Shown here one piece after another: positions 9,288 through 19,770 of a DNA stretch of 64,000 nt. Within the stretch, counting starts at the first letter, position 1; each line of letters starts with the position of its first letter. The DNA lies in contig BEDY01000006.1 of the NCBI GenBank assembly GCA_002335605.1, positions 248,001 to 312,000 on the forward strand. Reading direction: 5' to 3'. The translations under genes were made by a program, and so were the position numbers. The notes beneath the pieces were generated by a model. That model saw only the letters and a program-made list of their open reading frames with translations. It made no database searches and was not told the DNA's origin. Origin of the DNA: Prillingera fragicola. Taxonomy: Eukaryota; Basidiomycota; Tremellomycetes; Trichosporonales; Trichosporonaceae.

Positions 9288-11383
9288 ATGGCAGCCTGGT
9301 CACAACTCTCTGTGCCAAAGCCATCCCCCCGCACAGCACTCGTGCTGCAGCGTCTGGGTCAGATTGGCAGCGCGTTCCGTCTCCTCATCTTGCTCAAGGC
9401 TCTCCTCGGAGCAGGCCGACACATTTACGCCTATGGCCCGCTTGTCACTGCTCAGCAAATCTATGCAAAGCTGAAGAACGTATGTCCCCAGCTCAGAGCT
9501 TTTCAGCTGATACCCAGTTCTTTGTGCGCCTCATGCTCAGCACATCCTCGGCCCGCGCACAGGTCAAGCAGGAGCTCGCAAAGACAAAGGCCGAACTCGT
9601 TGAGAAGCTCGCTCCCACTACCTACCCCGACGGTGTCGAGCTCACCAACGTTCGTGAGCTGCCTCAGCAGGGCCGCGATCTCGAGTGGCTGCGCAAGGAG
9701 TGGGAGAACCTCGACAAGCTCAACCGCGACGACCTCCCCAGTGGCCGCGTCAGTGGCGCCGTGTACCATGTGCGTTCTCTATCAGGTTGTGGGCATGCAG
9801 CTGACAAATTCAGGGTGGAGACGACCTCAACCAGATCATCAGCGAGGCCATGTCGCACTTTGTGCTGTCCAACCCCCTTCACCCCGATGTCTTCCCAGGC
9901 GTCCGCAAGATGGAGGCTGAGCTCGTCTCGATGGTTCTCAAGCTGTGAGTGCCCACCCCGGCTACCTCTGGCCGGTGGCATGGGAATGTGGGCAAGAGTG
10001 CTGACATTTACAGCTTCCACGGCGACAAGGGCGCTGGTACTAGTATGTCGCTAAGACGGGTTGATGTATGGGCGCTGACTTCCAGCCACCTCCGGTGGAA
10101 CCGAATCCATCCTCATGTCGGTCAAGACCCACCGCGACTGGGCTCGTGCCGTCAAGGGTGTCAAGGAGCCCGAGATGTGGGTTGAATCAAACGACGAGTC
10201 ACTGACAAGTCAGCGTCGTCCCCGCGTCGGCTCACGCTGCATTCTGGAAGGCTGCCGAATACTTTAAGATCAAGATTCACGTGGTGCCCGTGGACCCCCG
10301 TACCCGCAGGGCCGACCCCGTGCGCATGAAGCGCTTCATGTAAGGTGTCTGTCGTTGCCACGTACTGACGATCACAGCAACCCCAACACTATTTTGATTG
10401 TTGGCTCTGCTCCCAACTTCCCCGATGGAGCCATTGTGAGGTGCCACTAGTGATCGGAACTAATCAATACCAGGACCCCATCCCCGAGTTGGCTGCACTT
10501 GCCCAGCGCTACAAGACTGGCCTTCACGTCGACTGCTGCCTTGGCTCGTTTGTCATTGCCTTTGCCAAACGCGCAGGCTACGGCGACGGCCTTCCCCTAT
10601 TTGACTTTAGACTCCCTGGCGTCACGGCCATCTCGTGCGACACGCACAAGTACGGATTCGCGCCCAAGGGTGAGTGCATGCGCCGATTCGCGGTCAACTA
10701 ACACCGTGCAGGCTCGTCCATTATCATGTACCGCTCGCCCGAGCTGCGCAGGTACCAGTACTACACCATGGCCGACTGGCAGGGTGGCGTGTACGCGTCG
10801 CCTTCGATCGCCGGCTCGCGTCCGGGCTCGGTCATTGCCGGTGCATGGGCGGTTCTCAACCACTACGGTGTGGAGTGAGTCCTTGCGTGGGAGTGTGAAT
10901 TAGGACTAACCTGCTGCAGTGGCTACACCGAGTCGGCCAAGACTATCATCGGCGCCGCTCGTCACTTTACCGAGCAGCTCCGTGCGCGTTTCGTCGACGA
11001 CCTCTGTGTCCGCGGCGAGCCTCAGCTTTCCGTCGTCGCGTTTGGCTCTGACAAGTTTAACGTCTACGAGCTCGGCGACGTCATGTCAAAGAAGGGTTGG
11101 CACCTCAACGCCCTTCAGGACCCCCCGGGCCTGCACATGGCGTTCACCCTGCTTACTGCGCGTAGCGTCGACAAGCTGCTCGACGACCTTGCCGAGGGTA
11201 TCAAAGAGGTCAAGGAGAACAAGTCGAACGGTGACGGATCCATGGTTGCTATCTACGGTACGTGTCCTGACCAGGAGGGTGTCGTGCTTCTCGCTGACAG
11301 TCGTAGGCCTTGGACAGACGGCTGTTGGCCCCCAGATGGTCGAGGAGGTTGCCAAGACGTTCATTGACGTGCTCTACGAGTAA
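9288..11383 (+). CDS. DPL1: sphingosine-1-phosphate lyase
   Basis: Eleven exons give 535 residues: 9288-9479, 9563-9769, 9814-9944, 10014-10042, 10086-10176, 10214-10339, 10378-10435, 10474-10669, 10712-10874, 10920-11257 and 11307-11383. An N-terminal hydrophobic segment (about residues 20-40, [21 protein letters not shown]) fits the single ER membrane anchor. The rest is a PLP-dependent type I fold of the group II decarboxylase family. Landmarks are [17 protein letters not shown] and the PLP-lysine motif [13 protein letters not shown]. The length matches fungal Dpl1. It cleaves phosphorylated long-chain bases to a fatty aldehyde and phosphoethanolamine, the exit step of sphingolipid metabolism. 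All junctions are phase-consistent. The only soft point is the acceptor of exon 2, where a nearer AG exists. Confidence 0.95.
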
Positions 11384-11707
11384 AGCGGTAGACGCAGTGG
11401 TTGTTCTTCAGTATCCGTGTTCTTTGCTCTCTACCCCTTCCAATGTATCTCTGACGATGATGTTGCTGCTGCCACTGGCCACTGGCCTGGCTGGTGGGAA
11501 GATGCAGTGTGACGTGTGAATTGTTGGCTGATATAAATACTCCCGTGGTCTTGTCACATCTTAGGCGCGGTGATGTTGCATGTCCTCGTTGTCATTGTTC
11601 GCACGCCTTCTTGTCAGCGCTGCATCCACCCTCGTCAACACCACCACAACGACCCCCCCTTACTTCGCGTCGTCCCTCCACCCTGGTCGTCCACCCAGCT
11701 CCAGACA
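11384..11707. promoter_or_regulatory. DPL1 3' flank and upstream region of the next gene
   Basis: The 324 bp hold the DPL1 3' region and the leader of the downstream gene. A tataaata-like motif (gatataaatactcc, about 11530-11543) lies roughly 170 nt before the chosen ATG at 11708. The reading frame remains open upstream to 11570, so a longer N-terminus cannot be excluded. Confidence 0.4.
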
Positions 11708-14008
11708 ATGTCCCGCCCACCGTCAGCCTCTGCAAACACATCACAGCAAGCCACAATCGAGTCCCCATTCCTCCCCCTCGCAACCTCAGCCGACGACGTC
11801 CAGTTCCCCCTCGTAGACGACCCATCCACCCACTCGGAGGATGAGGCAGCACTCGAAGCCCTCAGGGCTGCCATCTCTGGGTCCCACAACGAGCCCCAGC
11901 AGCAACCTGAATCCGGCCCAGCGACACTCCACCAGCAGTCCCAGGTCGGCAGCGACCCCGAGTTGCCACATCCCACGCTCGTGTCTGCCGGCCAGGTGCA
12001 GGTCCAGAGCATTGACAAGGCAGTCGTCGCATTGCAGCAGCTGAGCGCCGCGAGCCAGGCGATTGTGGACAACATGAACGCCCAGTCTATCCTCCAGGGT
12101 CTCATGGGGAGCTTCAAGCTTCTCGCCGAGAGCAACAGGCGGCAGGTCGAGCTGGTCAAGAACCTCGTCGACAGCGTGCAGGGGCGCGGGCCACCGACTG
12201 TCGATCCCTCGCTGTCGATCGCGTACGTGCCACGATCAGAGTATGATGCACTGAAAGCGCGGTACGACGCGTTGCTTTCGACGTCGGCCGCGCCCGCGCC
12301 CGGTGGGGTCGGCACGTCGCGTCGGGCGCGCAGTGTGCTCAAGCACTCGCAGACGCAGCAGCTCGATGACGACCCGGAGCGCCTCCGCGATGCTGTCAGT
12401 GAGACGCCGCTGTTTGAGAGTGCCGACGAGAAGCGTGAGCGTGTCGGGCGCAAGCGCCGTAGTATGAAGCTCGAGCATCTGGTGCACAAGATGGCCAATC
12501 GCCGGTTGGGTGTCGAGTACCCCGTGTCGAGCTTTGAGTCAAAGGGGACCCGCGACTTGCCCGACCCTAACTCTATTCCTCCTTCGGCTGCCGACAGTGC
12601 GAATGCTGTCGACGAGTATCGTCCCGACTTTCGCGCGGATGTTAGCAGTAGCACGGTTAGGCCGTTCCTCGACTCGGTCGTGCAAGACTGCAAGGCCTCG
12701 TGGGCCGAGAGCTTTGCAGCTGATGAGCCGGACGTCGACGAGGACCAGATTGTCAAGGCAGTCCACACATACTGGACTCGGCTTGGCAAGCGCTACGACG
12801 AGCAGCTCACGCGCGAACGTGGAGAGGTGCACAAGGACGAGCTCACGCGTCGCAAGCAGAACCAGTACCGTCGCCAGCAGTCACTGGTCGCGCGTCGCTC
12901 CGCTGCGTTCGACACTTCCCCTCTCAACTTGTGCAAGCTGCGTGCTCTCTACCGCACGCTGCTTACCATTGACTTTGCCGCCATGACCAACGAGCGTCCC
13001 GACCCCAAGCGCTCGTACACCGACGACGAGTGGCACGCGTACCGAAAGCAGGCTTGTGGCGCACGTGCCAACGAGGCTCACGAGGTTGTGGACCAGTTCT
13101 GGCTCTCGAACAATGCTCGCTCGCTGCTCACCATACTGGACACCTACGCCTTTGACATGTCATCCAAGCTTCGCCGCAAGGGTCGGCCCAAGCAGCCAGC
13201 CCCGACGTTCCACCTCCCTCCTGACCTGTGGGACCGCTCAAACCTTCCCCTCTTGCGTCCAAAGGACGCGCAGGGCCTCCCCGTCGGTGGTGCTGGTGGC
13301 ATCATTCTCTTCCGTTTCCACGTCGATGAGAAGGTGCAGGCCGAGTTCCCCGACTGGGCACAGGGCCTGTACGACAACCCACCTGTGCCCGACGAGGACC
13401 GCCTCTTGCCAAACCTTCCCGATGTCATGAACTCGAACGCATTCTACCATCTCAAACCCAAGGTCAAGACTGCGCGTGATGCCGCCACCGTGCTGCCCAT
13501 GTCCCAGGCAGAGATCCAAGAGCTTCTCGCGCGTCCCGAGGGTGACACTCCTGCCATTCTTGACGAGGCTGGCGTTTCAGCTGTCGCCTCTGCGGCTGCT
13601 GCTGCGGCCCAGAGCGCCGGCGCGGACGCCGACACTTCCTTTGACCTCTCGGGCACAGACTTCATGTCTGCGCGTGGCCTCGAGTCTATCGTCGGCAGCC
13701 TCATGGCCCCATTCGCGACCCCGGCCACGCCCGGCTCGCAGATGCAGCACAGCACAACCCACCCCCTCCTCCCGCTCGCCCTCGACTCGGTCATGCACGC
13801 CCACGGCACACCTGGTGTCGCCGGCGCCACTGGCGCCCACGGACCAAGCCCGGGCTCGAGCGTGCGTGCGCGCAAACACCCAAAGCGCATGATGAGCGAG
13901 GTCCCCGGCGGAGCGGCTACGCCTGTGCCCAAGAAGAGGCGTGGCGGCGGTGAGCCAGAGCCAGAGGTTGATCTCAGTGGGGACGCGAGCTTCCTCGACA
14001 CTCTCTAG
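11708..14008 (+). CDS. uncharacterised intronless protein, nuclear type
   Basis: A single open frame encodes 766 residues from the ATG at 11708. The frame continues upstream to 11570, but that part is His/Cys-rich and unlike the rest, so the later Met was chosen. I do not recognise the family. Visible features are a Ser/Pro/Gln-rich N-terminus, a predicted coiled coil (about residues 100-160), basic patches (GRKRRS, LRRKGRPKQ), a Trp- and Arg-rich central region (about 300-550) with WDRSNLPLLRP, Ala-rich stretches, and a C-terminal basic signal PKKRRGGG followed by an acidic end. The layout suggests a nuclear protein. It reminds me of large uncharacterised basidiomycete families with a WRS/LD-type central domain, which is only an impression. 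It is the only long gene here without introns. Confidence 0.7.
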   Translation: MSRPPSASANTSQQATIESPFLPLATSADDVQFPLVDDPSTHSEDEAALEALRAAISGSHNEPQQQPESGPATLHQQSQVGSDPELPHPTLVSAGQVQVQSIDKAVVALQQLSAASQAIVDNMNAQSILQGLMGSFKLLAESNRRQVELVKNLVDSVQGRGPPTVDPSLSIAYVPRSEYDALKARYDALLSTSAAPAPGGVGTSRRARSVLKHSQTQQLDDDPERLRDAVSETPLFESADEKRERVGRKRRSMKLEHLVHKMANRRLGVEYPVSSFESKGTRDLPDPNSIPPSAADSANAVDEYRPDFRADVSSSTVRPFLDSVVQDCKASWAESFAADEPDVDEDQIVKAVHTYWTRLGKRYDEQLTRERGEVHKDELTRRKQNQYRRQQSLVARRSAAFDTSPLNLCKLRALYRTLLTIDFAAMTNERPDPKRSYTDDEWHAYRKQACGARANEAHEVVDQFWLSNNARSLLTILDTYAFDMSSKLRRKGRPKQPAPTFHLPPDLWDRSNLPLLRPKDAQGLPVGGAGGIILFRFHVDEKVQAEFPDWAQGLYDNPPVPDEDRLLPNLPDVMNSNAFYHLKPKVKTARDAATVLPMSQAEIQELLARPEGDTPAILDEAGVSAVASAAAAAAQSAGADADTSFDLSGTDFMSARGLESIVGSLMAPFATPATPGSQMQHSTTHPLLPLALDSVMHAHGTPGVAGATGAHGPSPGSSVRARKHPKRMMSEVPGGAATPVPKKRRGGGEPEPEVDLSGDASFLDTL

Positions 14009-14768
14009 AGCACGTGGAGTGCAGTGAACAAGAAAGTGAGCAACTAGAAGGGGGAGTATGTCTTTGGGAGTTCGGGGAGGAACAGTGTCAAGCGGGAGAA
14101 TAACCACAGGGAGAGAGAGAGCCTGAGTCTGAAGATGATTGAGAGACTGTGCGAGCAGGGTTAGAGACGCCTCTGCTAGAATCGGATCTGTGTAGAGAAT
14201 AGGACGCACATGTATCTCCCTGTCAATTGTGCCTCCCCCCGTGTACGTTGTGTAGCAAGCTCTTTACGCAAGAACGGCAGTGCCACCCACCACCCACCCA
14301 AAGGGTAAGTGGTCATTGGAGGCGGGCCGTAATGCGCCGTGATAGGCCGAGAAGCGTGCCTGAAATACTGGCTCGACGAATCCCCATCACGCTGGCCTGG
14401 TTGCTTTGCATGGTGCTCTTCATCGTCACTGCTGCTCCTCTGGCCTCGTATGCGGACTGTTGGATGCACGGGCGTCGAACACGAGCATTTGCGCAGTCTT
14501 GAGTAGATACTGTCTCATCATCTTCTGCGCAGCGTGCACTGGGCGTTCACTCAACCTCGATGCCGCCCATGCCGCTCTCACACAATCCACGTCAGTTCCA
14601 GCTCCCTCGACCATTGTTATGCTTTTGCATTTTCCGCGGCGGCGTCTCCGCCACTTCTACTGCGCGCACTCCACCGCCAGCTAGCGGGATCCAAGCATGC
14701 AAGCGTGCTCCTCTGGGAGCCTTCCCTAGCACGCCCAAACCCCCGCCCTATGTGTGCCTAGAGGAGGC
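14009..14768. other. intergenic between convergent genes
   Basis: The 760 bp separate two convergent stop codons and hold both 3' regions. Short ORFs on both strands lack motifs. No RNA gene was recognised. Confidence 0.45.
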
Positions 14769-15906
14769 TTAGATGCCCTTGGACTTGGCGATCGACTCGA
14801 CCTGGCTGAGGGCCTCCTCGAGGAGCGACTTCTGGAAAGCAGGCTTGGCGAGCTCCTTGTTGACGTTCTCGGTGATGGTCTGGACGAGGGCGGTCTGCTC
14901 GGCCTCGCGCTGCTGCTGCTCGTAGCGGACCCACGAGTCGAGGACCGACTTGAGCTCGGCCTTGACGGCGTTCTCCTGGGCGAGGAGGAAGTTCTCGTGC
15001 TCAATCTTGTTGGTGTCCTTGGCAACGGCGTAGAGCTGCTCGGTGAGGGGGACAACGTCCTTGATCTTCTGGACCTGGTCGATGCGGCCGGTAACAGCCG
15101 AGGTGTGCTCAGCACGGGCGCCGTTGAGGATGCCCTTGATGCGCTCAATGTGGGCGTTGGCCCACGACGAGTAGGGAGCACCGATCGACGAGCCAATGCC
15201 GTAGAGGATGATGAAGAAGGCAACGGCAAGAACGGTCTCCTCGTTGGCAACCTGTGACGGTTAGTACAACTCTAGGCGATAATCTCTCCGCGTCCTCTGC
15301 CCAACAATCGTCCAAACAACAGCCCAGCCCCTCCAGAGCCACTACTGCGTGGGCGCGTAACAACGAAGAAGTGATAGGCAACGCTGCAAAACGTTTTAAC
15401 CACCCCCGTCGACGTTCCGAGTTCCGACACGTCTCTGGACCGCGATTCCTCAAACACCTCCAATCTCCACCACCACTCCGGCCCTTGCATTCGATACCCA
15501 CGTAGAGCTCGTTCGAGACGGCGGCAGCGGTAATACCGGTACCGAGGAGGACACCACCGGCCTTGGTGAAGAGGCTGGTCGAGGGAACCTTGTTGATGAT
15601 CTCGGCGGCCTTCTCGTCAGGCGTGGGCTCTGTTCATTCCGTCAGCATTCCGTTTCCCATTTGCACTGCGGTCATGCGTATGCGACCGCCTCTGGAGCCC
15701 GCGGCATCGCACAGAGATGGCCGTCTACGCCGACACTTGAAGACTAACGCGAAGCGTAGAAACGCGACCTGCGGGAGGAGCGTCAGTTGATTCGTCCGAA
15801 AAAGCTACTGGGGCACAACGCACGACTGGGCCGCGAGCGCGCGGGGAGCGGCGACGACGGGGCGCGCGACGCTCCGGAGGTTGCGGAGGGCGAGACGGGA
15901 GGCCAT
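14769..15906 (-). CDS. ATP4: mitochondrial F1Fo ATP synthase subunit 4 (subunit b)
   Basis: Four exons on the minus strand give 242 residues: 15906-15809, 15768-15749, 15629-15502 and 15251-14769. The first 35-40 residues form an Arg/Ala-rich mitochondrial presequence ending near RFYAS. The mature part carries the subunit b landmarks SNELYV and a hydrophobic segment (VLAVAFFIILYGIG). A long charged helical stator stalk follows to the C-terminus (QVESIAKSKGI). The protein belongs to the peripheral stalk that holds F1 against rotation. The second exon is only 20 nt. Splice phases are consistent throughout. It is divergent from LEO1, with 313 bp between starts. Confidence 0.93.
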
Positions 15907-16219
15907 TTTGAGGAGAAGGAGGGGGAGAGTGGTGGGGTGGAGAAGGGGAGGCGGAGATGGGGTTGGGTCAACGTTGCAGAGGGGACGACGGGCAGGCTGC
16001 AGCAGCGAGTGACCTGCCCAGCAGGGGGCGCAGCTCCGCATCCAGCCGACGGTGGCAGCGGGCGGAGATAGTGCCGAAAAGCCGAGTGTGGCATTTTCGT
16101 ACTTGGCGGCCACGTGGCGAGGGAAGGCACTGTCCACAAGTTGGGTGACGCTGGACAATGTTGTAGCAGCGAGCAAGCATCTTGTGCTTCAACACCCAAT
16201 CCACAAAACAACAACCACA
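15907..16219. promoter_or_regulatory. shared promoter region ATP4 / LEO1
   Basis: The 313 bp between divergent starts contain both promoters. No TATA box is obvious, which fits housekeeping genes. An A/C-rich leader (ccacaaaacaacaaccacaATG) directly precedes LEO1. Confidence 0.4.
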
Positions 16220-17725
16220 ATGTCGTCGTCTGACGCAGAGAACGACGACCTCTTTGGGGCAAACTCGCCACAGGCTCAGCCTGCCTCGGCACCCTCCCCA
16301 GCAGGCAGCTCACACAGCGTCGAGGACAAGCCAGAGGAGCCAGCAGATGCAGCAGAGGAGCCAGCGGAGGGCAATGACCTGGTTAGTATCGCGCATACGC
16401 CGCAAGCACACCCTCTGACAATGCAGTTTGGCGACGATGACGACGATGACCGCCCCAGGCGCTCACCATCCACCACCCCGGCCGGGTCATCGCCGCGCCG
16501 ATCGCGTTCCGGCACACCCAACCCTCTCGAGTACCCCGAGTCCGAGACTGAGATGCAGGAGATGAGGGAGACGTGGGGAACCCTCCCCTTGCCCCAGTGG
16601 CCGCACCTGCAACCTACGGACGGAAAGGTGTGGCACCTGAAGCTGCCCGCGTACGTCGACCTTGAGCCACGCCCCTACGACGCCGACCACTACCGTGAGA
16701 CGCAGGAGGACGACGGCAGGTCGCTCGACAACATGGCTGCGAAGGGCAAGATGATCCGCGTGCGCAACACGATGCGCTGGCGCTGGGTCACTGGTCCGGA
16801 TGGCAAGCCCGTCAAGCAGAGCAATGCGCGCATGCTGCGGTGGAGCGACGGCAGTGTGTCGCTGCAGCTCGGTAACGAAATGTTTGACCTTGCGTCGAGC
16901 TACGGCAGTACCCTTGCCCGTCCAGAGGACCCTGCACCGAAGAAGAAGGAGGGAGAGAGCAGTGCCAGTCAGACGACGTTCCTGTGTCTTGCTGCGCCCA
17001 GCGAGCAGGTCCTTGTCACCGAGACTGCTATTGCCGGCCAGCTGAACCTGGTGCCGACGAGTATGGACTCGAAGACGCACATGGAGCTTGTCAACCACGT
17101 CGGACAGCAGCACGTCAAGCACTCGAAGATGAAGCTGCTCAACGACCTCGAGGACCAGGACCTCGTCAACGAGCTGCTGCTCAAAGCCGCCCACCAGCGC
17201 CAGGTCTTACCGACCAAGCGTCCCACTCGTCCTCGTGGCGAGGCCAGCACCAGCAGCGCTGGACGGCGCATGCGTGGTGGCCCCGCCAAGCGTGCAGACT
17301 ACTCGGACGACAGCGACGGTGGCTACGGCTTTGACACTGACCGCCGCGGCACCCGCTCGTCAATGGGCACGCGCGGCGGACGCGACACTGGCGAGTACGA
17401 CGAGGACGACGGCTTTGTTGTCGCCGACAGTGACGAGGATGGAAGCGACGGAGCCTACGGGTCCAAGAAGAAGAAGAGCAAAAAGTCGCGCAAGAGGGTC
17501 GACTATGACTCGCTTGACGAGACCGAGCTGGCGGACCAGCGGATTGAGGAGGCTGAGCGTGAGCGGAAGCGTCAGAAGAAGGACAAGGGTGGCAAGAGTA
17601 AGGGCAAGAGCCGTAGCAAGGAGTATGCTACGAGCGAAGAGGAGGAGGAGGAGGAGGACGCCGAGGGTGAGCCGGAGGAGGATGACGCCGACATGGACAT
17701 GGATGTCGAGAGCGAGGAGGAGTAG
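16220..17725 (+). CDS. LEO1: RNA polymerase II-associated Paf1 complex subunit Leo1
   Basis: Two exons, 16220-16381 and 16427-17725, give 486 residues. The 45-nt intron is a multiple of three and in frame, but it has GTTAGT, a CTGAC branch site and a tgcag acceptor. Its removal joins NDL to FGDDDDDD. The N-terminus is acidic. The Leo1 domain (about residues 100-320) includes VWHLKLPAYVDLEPRPY, RNTMRWRW and RMLRWSDGSVSLQLGNEMF. The C-terminus alternates acidic and Lys-rich segments with likely nuclear signals and ends DMDVESEEE. Leo1 works with Paf1, Ctr9, Cdc73 and Rtf1 in transcription elongation and histone modification. Length and domain order match other fungal Leo1 proteins. Confidence 0.93.
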   Translation: MSSSDAENDDLFGANSPQAQPASAPSPAGSSHSVEDKPEEPADAAEEPAEGNDLVSIAHTPQAHPLTMQFGDDDDDDRPRRSPSTTPAGSSPRRSRSGTPNPLEYPESETEMQEMRETWGTLPLPQWPHLQPTDGKVWHLKLPAYVDLEPRPYDADHYRETQEDDGRSLDNMAAKGKMIRVRNTMRWRWVTGPDGKPVKQSNARMLRWSDGSVSLQLGNEMFDLASSYGSTLARPEDPAPKKKEGESSASQTTFLCLAAPSEQVLVTETAIAGQLNLVPTSMDSKTHMELVNHVGQQHVKHSKMKLLNDLEDQDLVNELLLKAAHQRQVLPTKRPTRPRGEASTSSAGRRMRGGPAKRADYSDDSDGGYGFDTDRRGTRSSMGTRGGRDTGEYDEDDGFVVADSDEDGSDGAYGSKKKKSKKSRKRVDYDSLDETELADQRIEEAERERKRQKKDKGGKSKGKSRSKEYATSEEEEEEEDAEGEPEEDDADMDMDVESEEE

Positions 17726-18189
17726 GTGTGCATGCATGGGCCTAGCAGTATTAGAAATGTATGAGCTATAGCAATGACTCGCCGAGGCTGCGAGAAGCAG
17801 TGCCGGAGGAAGAAACGCACAGGAGATTTCGCGCAGATCATGACGACAGCATGGTATGTTTCTCGAGGCTTCGTAAAGTCAACCGCGTCAGCAACGCCAC
17901 TTCCCATCCTCACACTTCACGTCTCACACCCACACTGCCCATGCACTCACTCCTCGACGACACTTTCACTGCTTCACAGTGTCAACGAACTGACAAACGC
18001 TTCACATCTTCTCATTCAGCAAAGGGGACGAGCAGAGCAGTGCCGCAACCAGTGCGCGCACCAGGACGGCCATACTCATAAGGGCTTGCTCCGCGTGCAC
18101 TCATCTCTTGCGATGGAGTGGCACATCTCGCTGCGTGGCCTGTCAAACCGTGCTCTCCCCACTCACTTCTGACGTTGTTAGCAACGATC
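17726..18189. other. intergenic, LEO1 3' flank
   Basis: The 464 bp separate two plus-strand genes. Nothing beyond a presumed 3' end and the upstream region of the next gene was seen. Confidence 0.4.
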
Positions 18190-19697
18190 ATGTTGTGGAT
18201 TCTTGGACTTGTGCTCGCTAGCGCAGCTGGGGCGGCGAGCGTCAAGAGTGGCTGGGGCGAGGTTTGCGAGTGAGTATCCTCCAAGTATCATTTCAGGTCT
18301 TCCCATATCAAGGAGAACGGGTTGCTGAAACATATTGTGGCTGACTCGCAGCCTCACCCACAACCGCCTCGACCCGGCCACCTGGATGCTCGTCACAGAC
18401 TGCGATCCGCAGACCTACTGCGCTTCAAATGGCACATGTGCCTATCGCGGGTGTCGCCGGGACATGGTACTCTTCCTCGCAAAGCTCATGTGCTGACTGC
18501 AGTATCCTCGTGGCTACAACGGTGTTCCGTTTGACGAGCTGCCGCCTCTGTGCGCAGCTGGATACTTGTATGTCTCGGTGTGAAGCAGGTGGTCTGACGA
18601 GCAGCTGCCCCGACGAGTCGGATCGGTGCCTGCCGCAAGCTGAAGTCGGCGGCGTGTGCCAGAAGGACCGCGATGGTGAGCTTTGGGCCAAGGGTTTGGC
18701 TGACGAGTAGACGGATGTGCGCCGGCGCCGGATTACAAGCTCTGGGCGTCGTATTTGAACATTAATGGCTCGGTTTGTCTCAACTTCACCTGCCAGTGGG
18801 TCTCGGATGGGGACGAGGCTGATAACAGCTACGCCAATGTTGGTATTGGGCAGACGTGCGTTTCGGACAATACCATGTACCAGGCTACGACGGACGACGG
18901 CTTGACTACGTTTGCCTACATCATCTCGCGAGACAAGTGAGTGCTAGTAGAGCGAACACCGCTGACACCCAGCTGCGGGAAGGGCATGTACTGCGATGGC
19001 AGTTCGCTCATGTGTCTCAAGCAAAAACACAAGAACCAAGGCTGCAAGGGCAACAAGGAGTGCCTCAGCTACAATTGCAACGACGACCACGTCTGCGACA
19101 CAGCCGCCGACGAGCCTTGGCGTCCTGGGACATGGACCTTTGCGGTCGTTGGCGTCGCCATCCTCCTTGGTGTGTCCCACGCCACAACACAGCGCTGACG
19201 TGCCAAAAGTCATTGTCGGCGTCATGACAGGTTTGTGGTTCATGCACCGCAAGTCGCGTAATGAGAACCAGCTACGTCTGGAGCAGTACTACAACGAGCA
19301 GCTCATGTACCGCAAGGGGATCAAGAGCATGGACCTCACAACTGCGAGTCTGCTGGCGCTGCCTCCCAATACTGTGAGCTCTTTGGTTGCTCCGTACTCT
19401 GACGCCGAGACACCCCAGCAAGCCCGCATGTCGCTTTACGACGACCGCCGCCTGAGTACCTTGAGCGGCACGCCGCCTCGCTCCCACGGCGCCGGCACCC
19501 GCGGATACTCATCTGCGTCACTGCTTCCACCCAACATGCAGCGTGAACCGAGCAGCGGCGGCTGGAGCGACGACAGTGACCAAGCCCTCATTGGCGAGGG
19601 AACCAGGCATGGACGCGGCTCGGGGCAGCACGGTGCTGGCCGCCAGCCGAGTGGCGGCAGGGGCGCCCTGCCGCCGCGGAGGCCGTTTAGGTTGTAA
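18190..19697 (+). CDS. Cys-rich single-pass membrane protein
   Basis: Seven exons give 413 residues: 18190-18269, 18352-18466, 18503-18567, 18605-18675, 18711-18936, 18973-19169 and 19210-19697. A signal peptide (MLWILGLVLASAAGAAS) leads an ectodomain of about 220 residues with many Cys residues in short spacings, such as CDPQTYCASNGTC, CGKGMYCDGSSLMCL and CKGNKECLSYNCNDDHVC. Possible N-glycosylation sites include NGTC and NGSV. One transmembrane helix (WTFAVVGVAILL..VIVGVMTGLWFM) follows, then a cytoplasmic tail of about 150 residues rich in Ser, Gly and Arg. The architecture is type I and receptor- or adhesin-like, with disulfide spacing reminiscent of EGF or dickkopf modules. I do not recognise a named family. 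All phases agree, and the TM helix is completed only after splicing exon 6 to exon 7. Confidence 0.82.
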
Positions 19698-19730
19698 GCC
19701 CGCCTCTTGTCGTGTCTCCTGCTTGTCCTT

Positions 19731-19770
19731 GTGCCTACACCCGCCGTGATGTGCCTACACCCGCCGTGAT
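19731..19770 (+). repeat. 20-bp perfect tandem duplication
   Basis: The unit gtgcctacacccgccgtgat occurs twice head to tail (19731-19750 and 19751-19770), 33 nt after the stop codon of the Cys-rich membrane protein gene. It looks like a recent slippage or unequal-exchange duplication in the 3' UTR. Confidence 0.9.

Noticed and set aside
11635..12789. 384-codon minus-strand ORF opposite the intronless gene
   Set aside because: Ser/Arg-rich shadow frame caused by GC-rich codon bias on the other strand.
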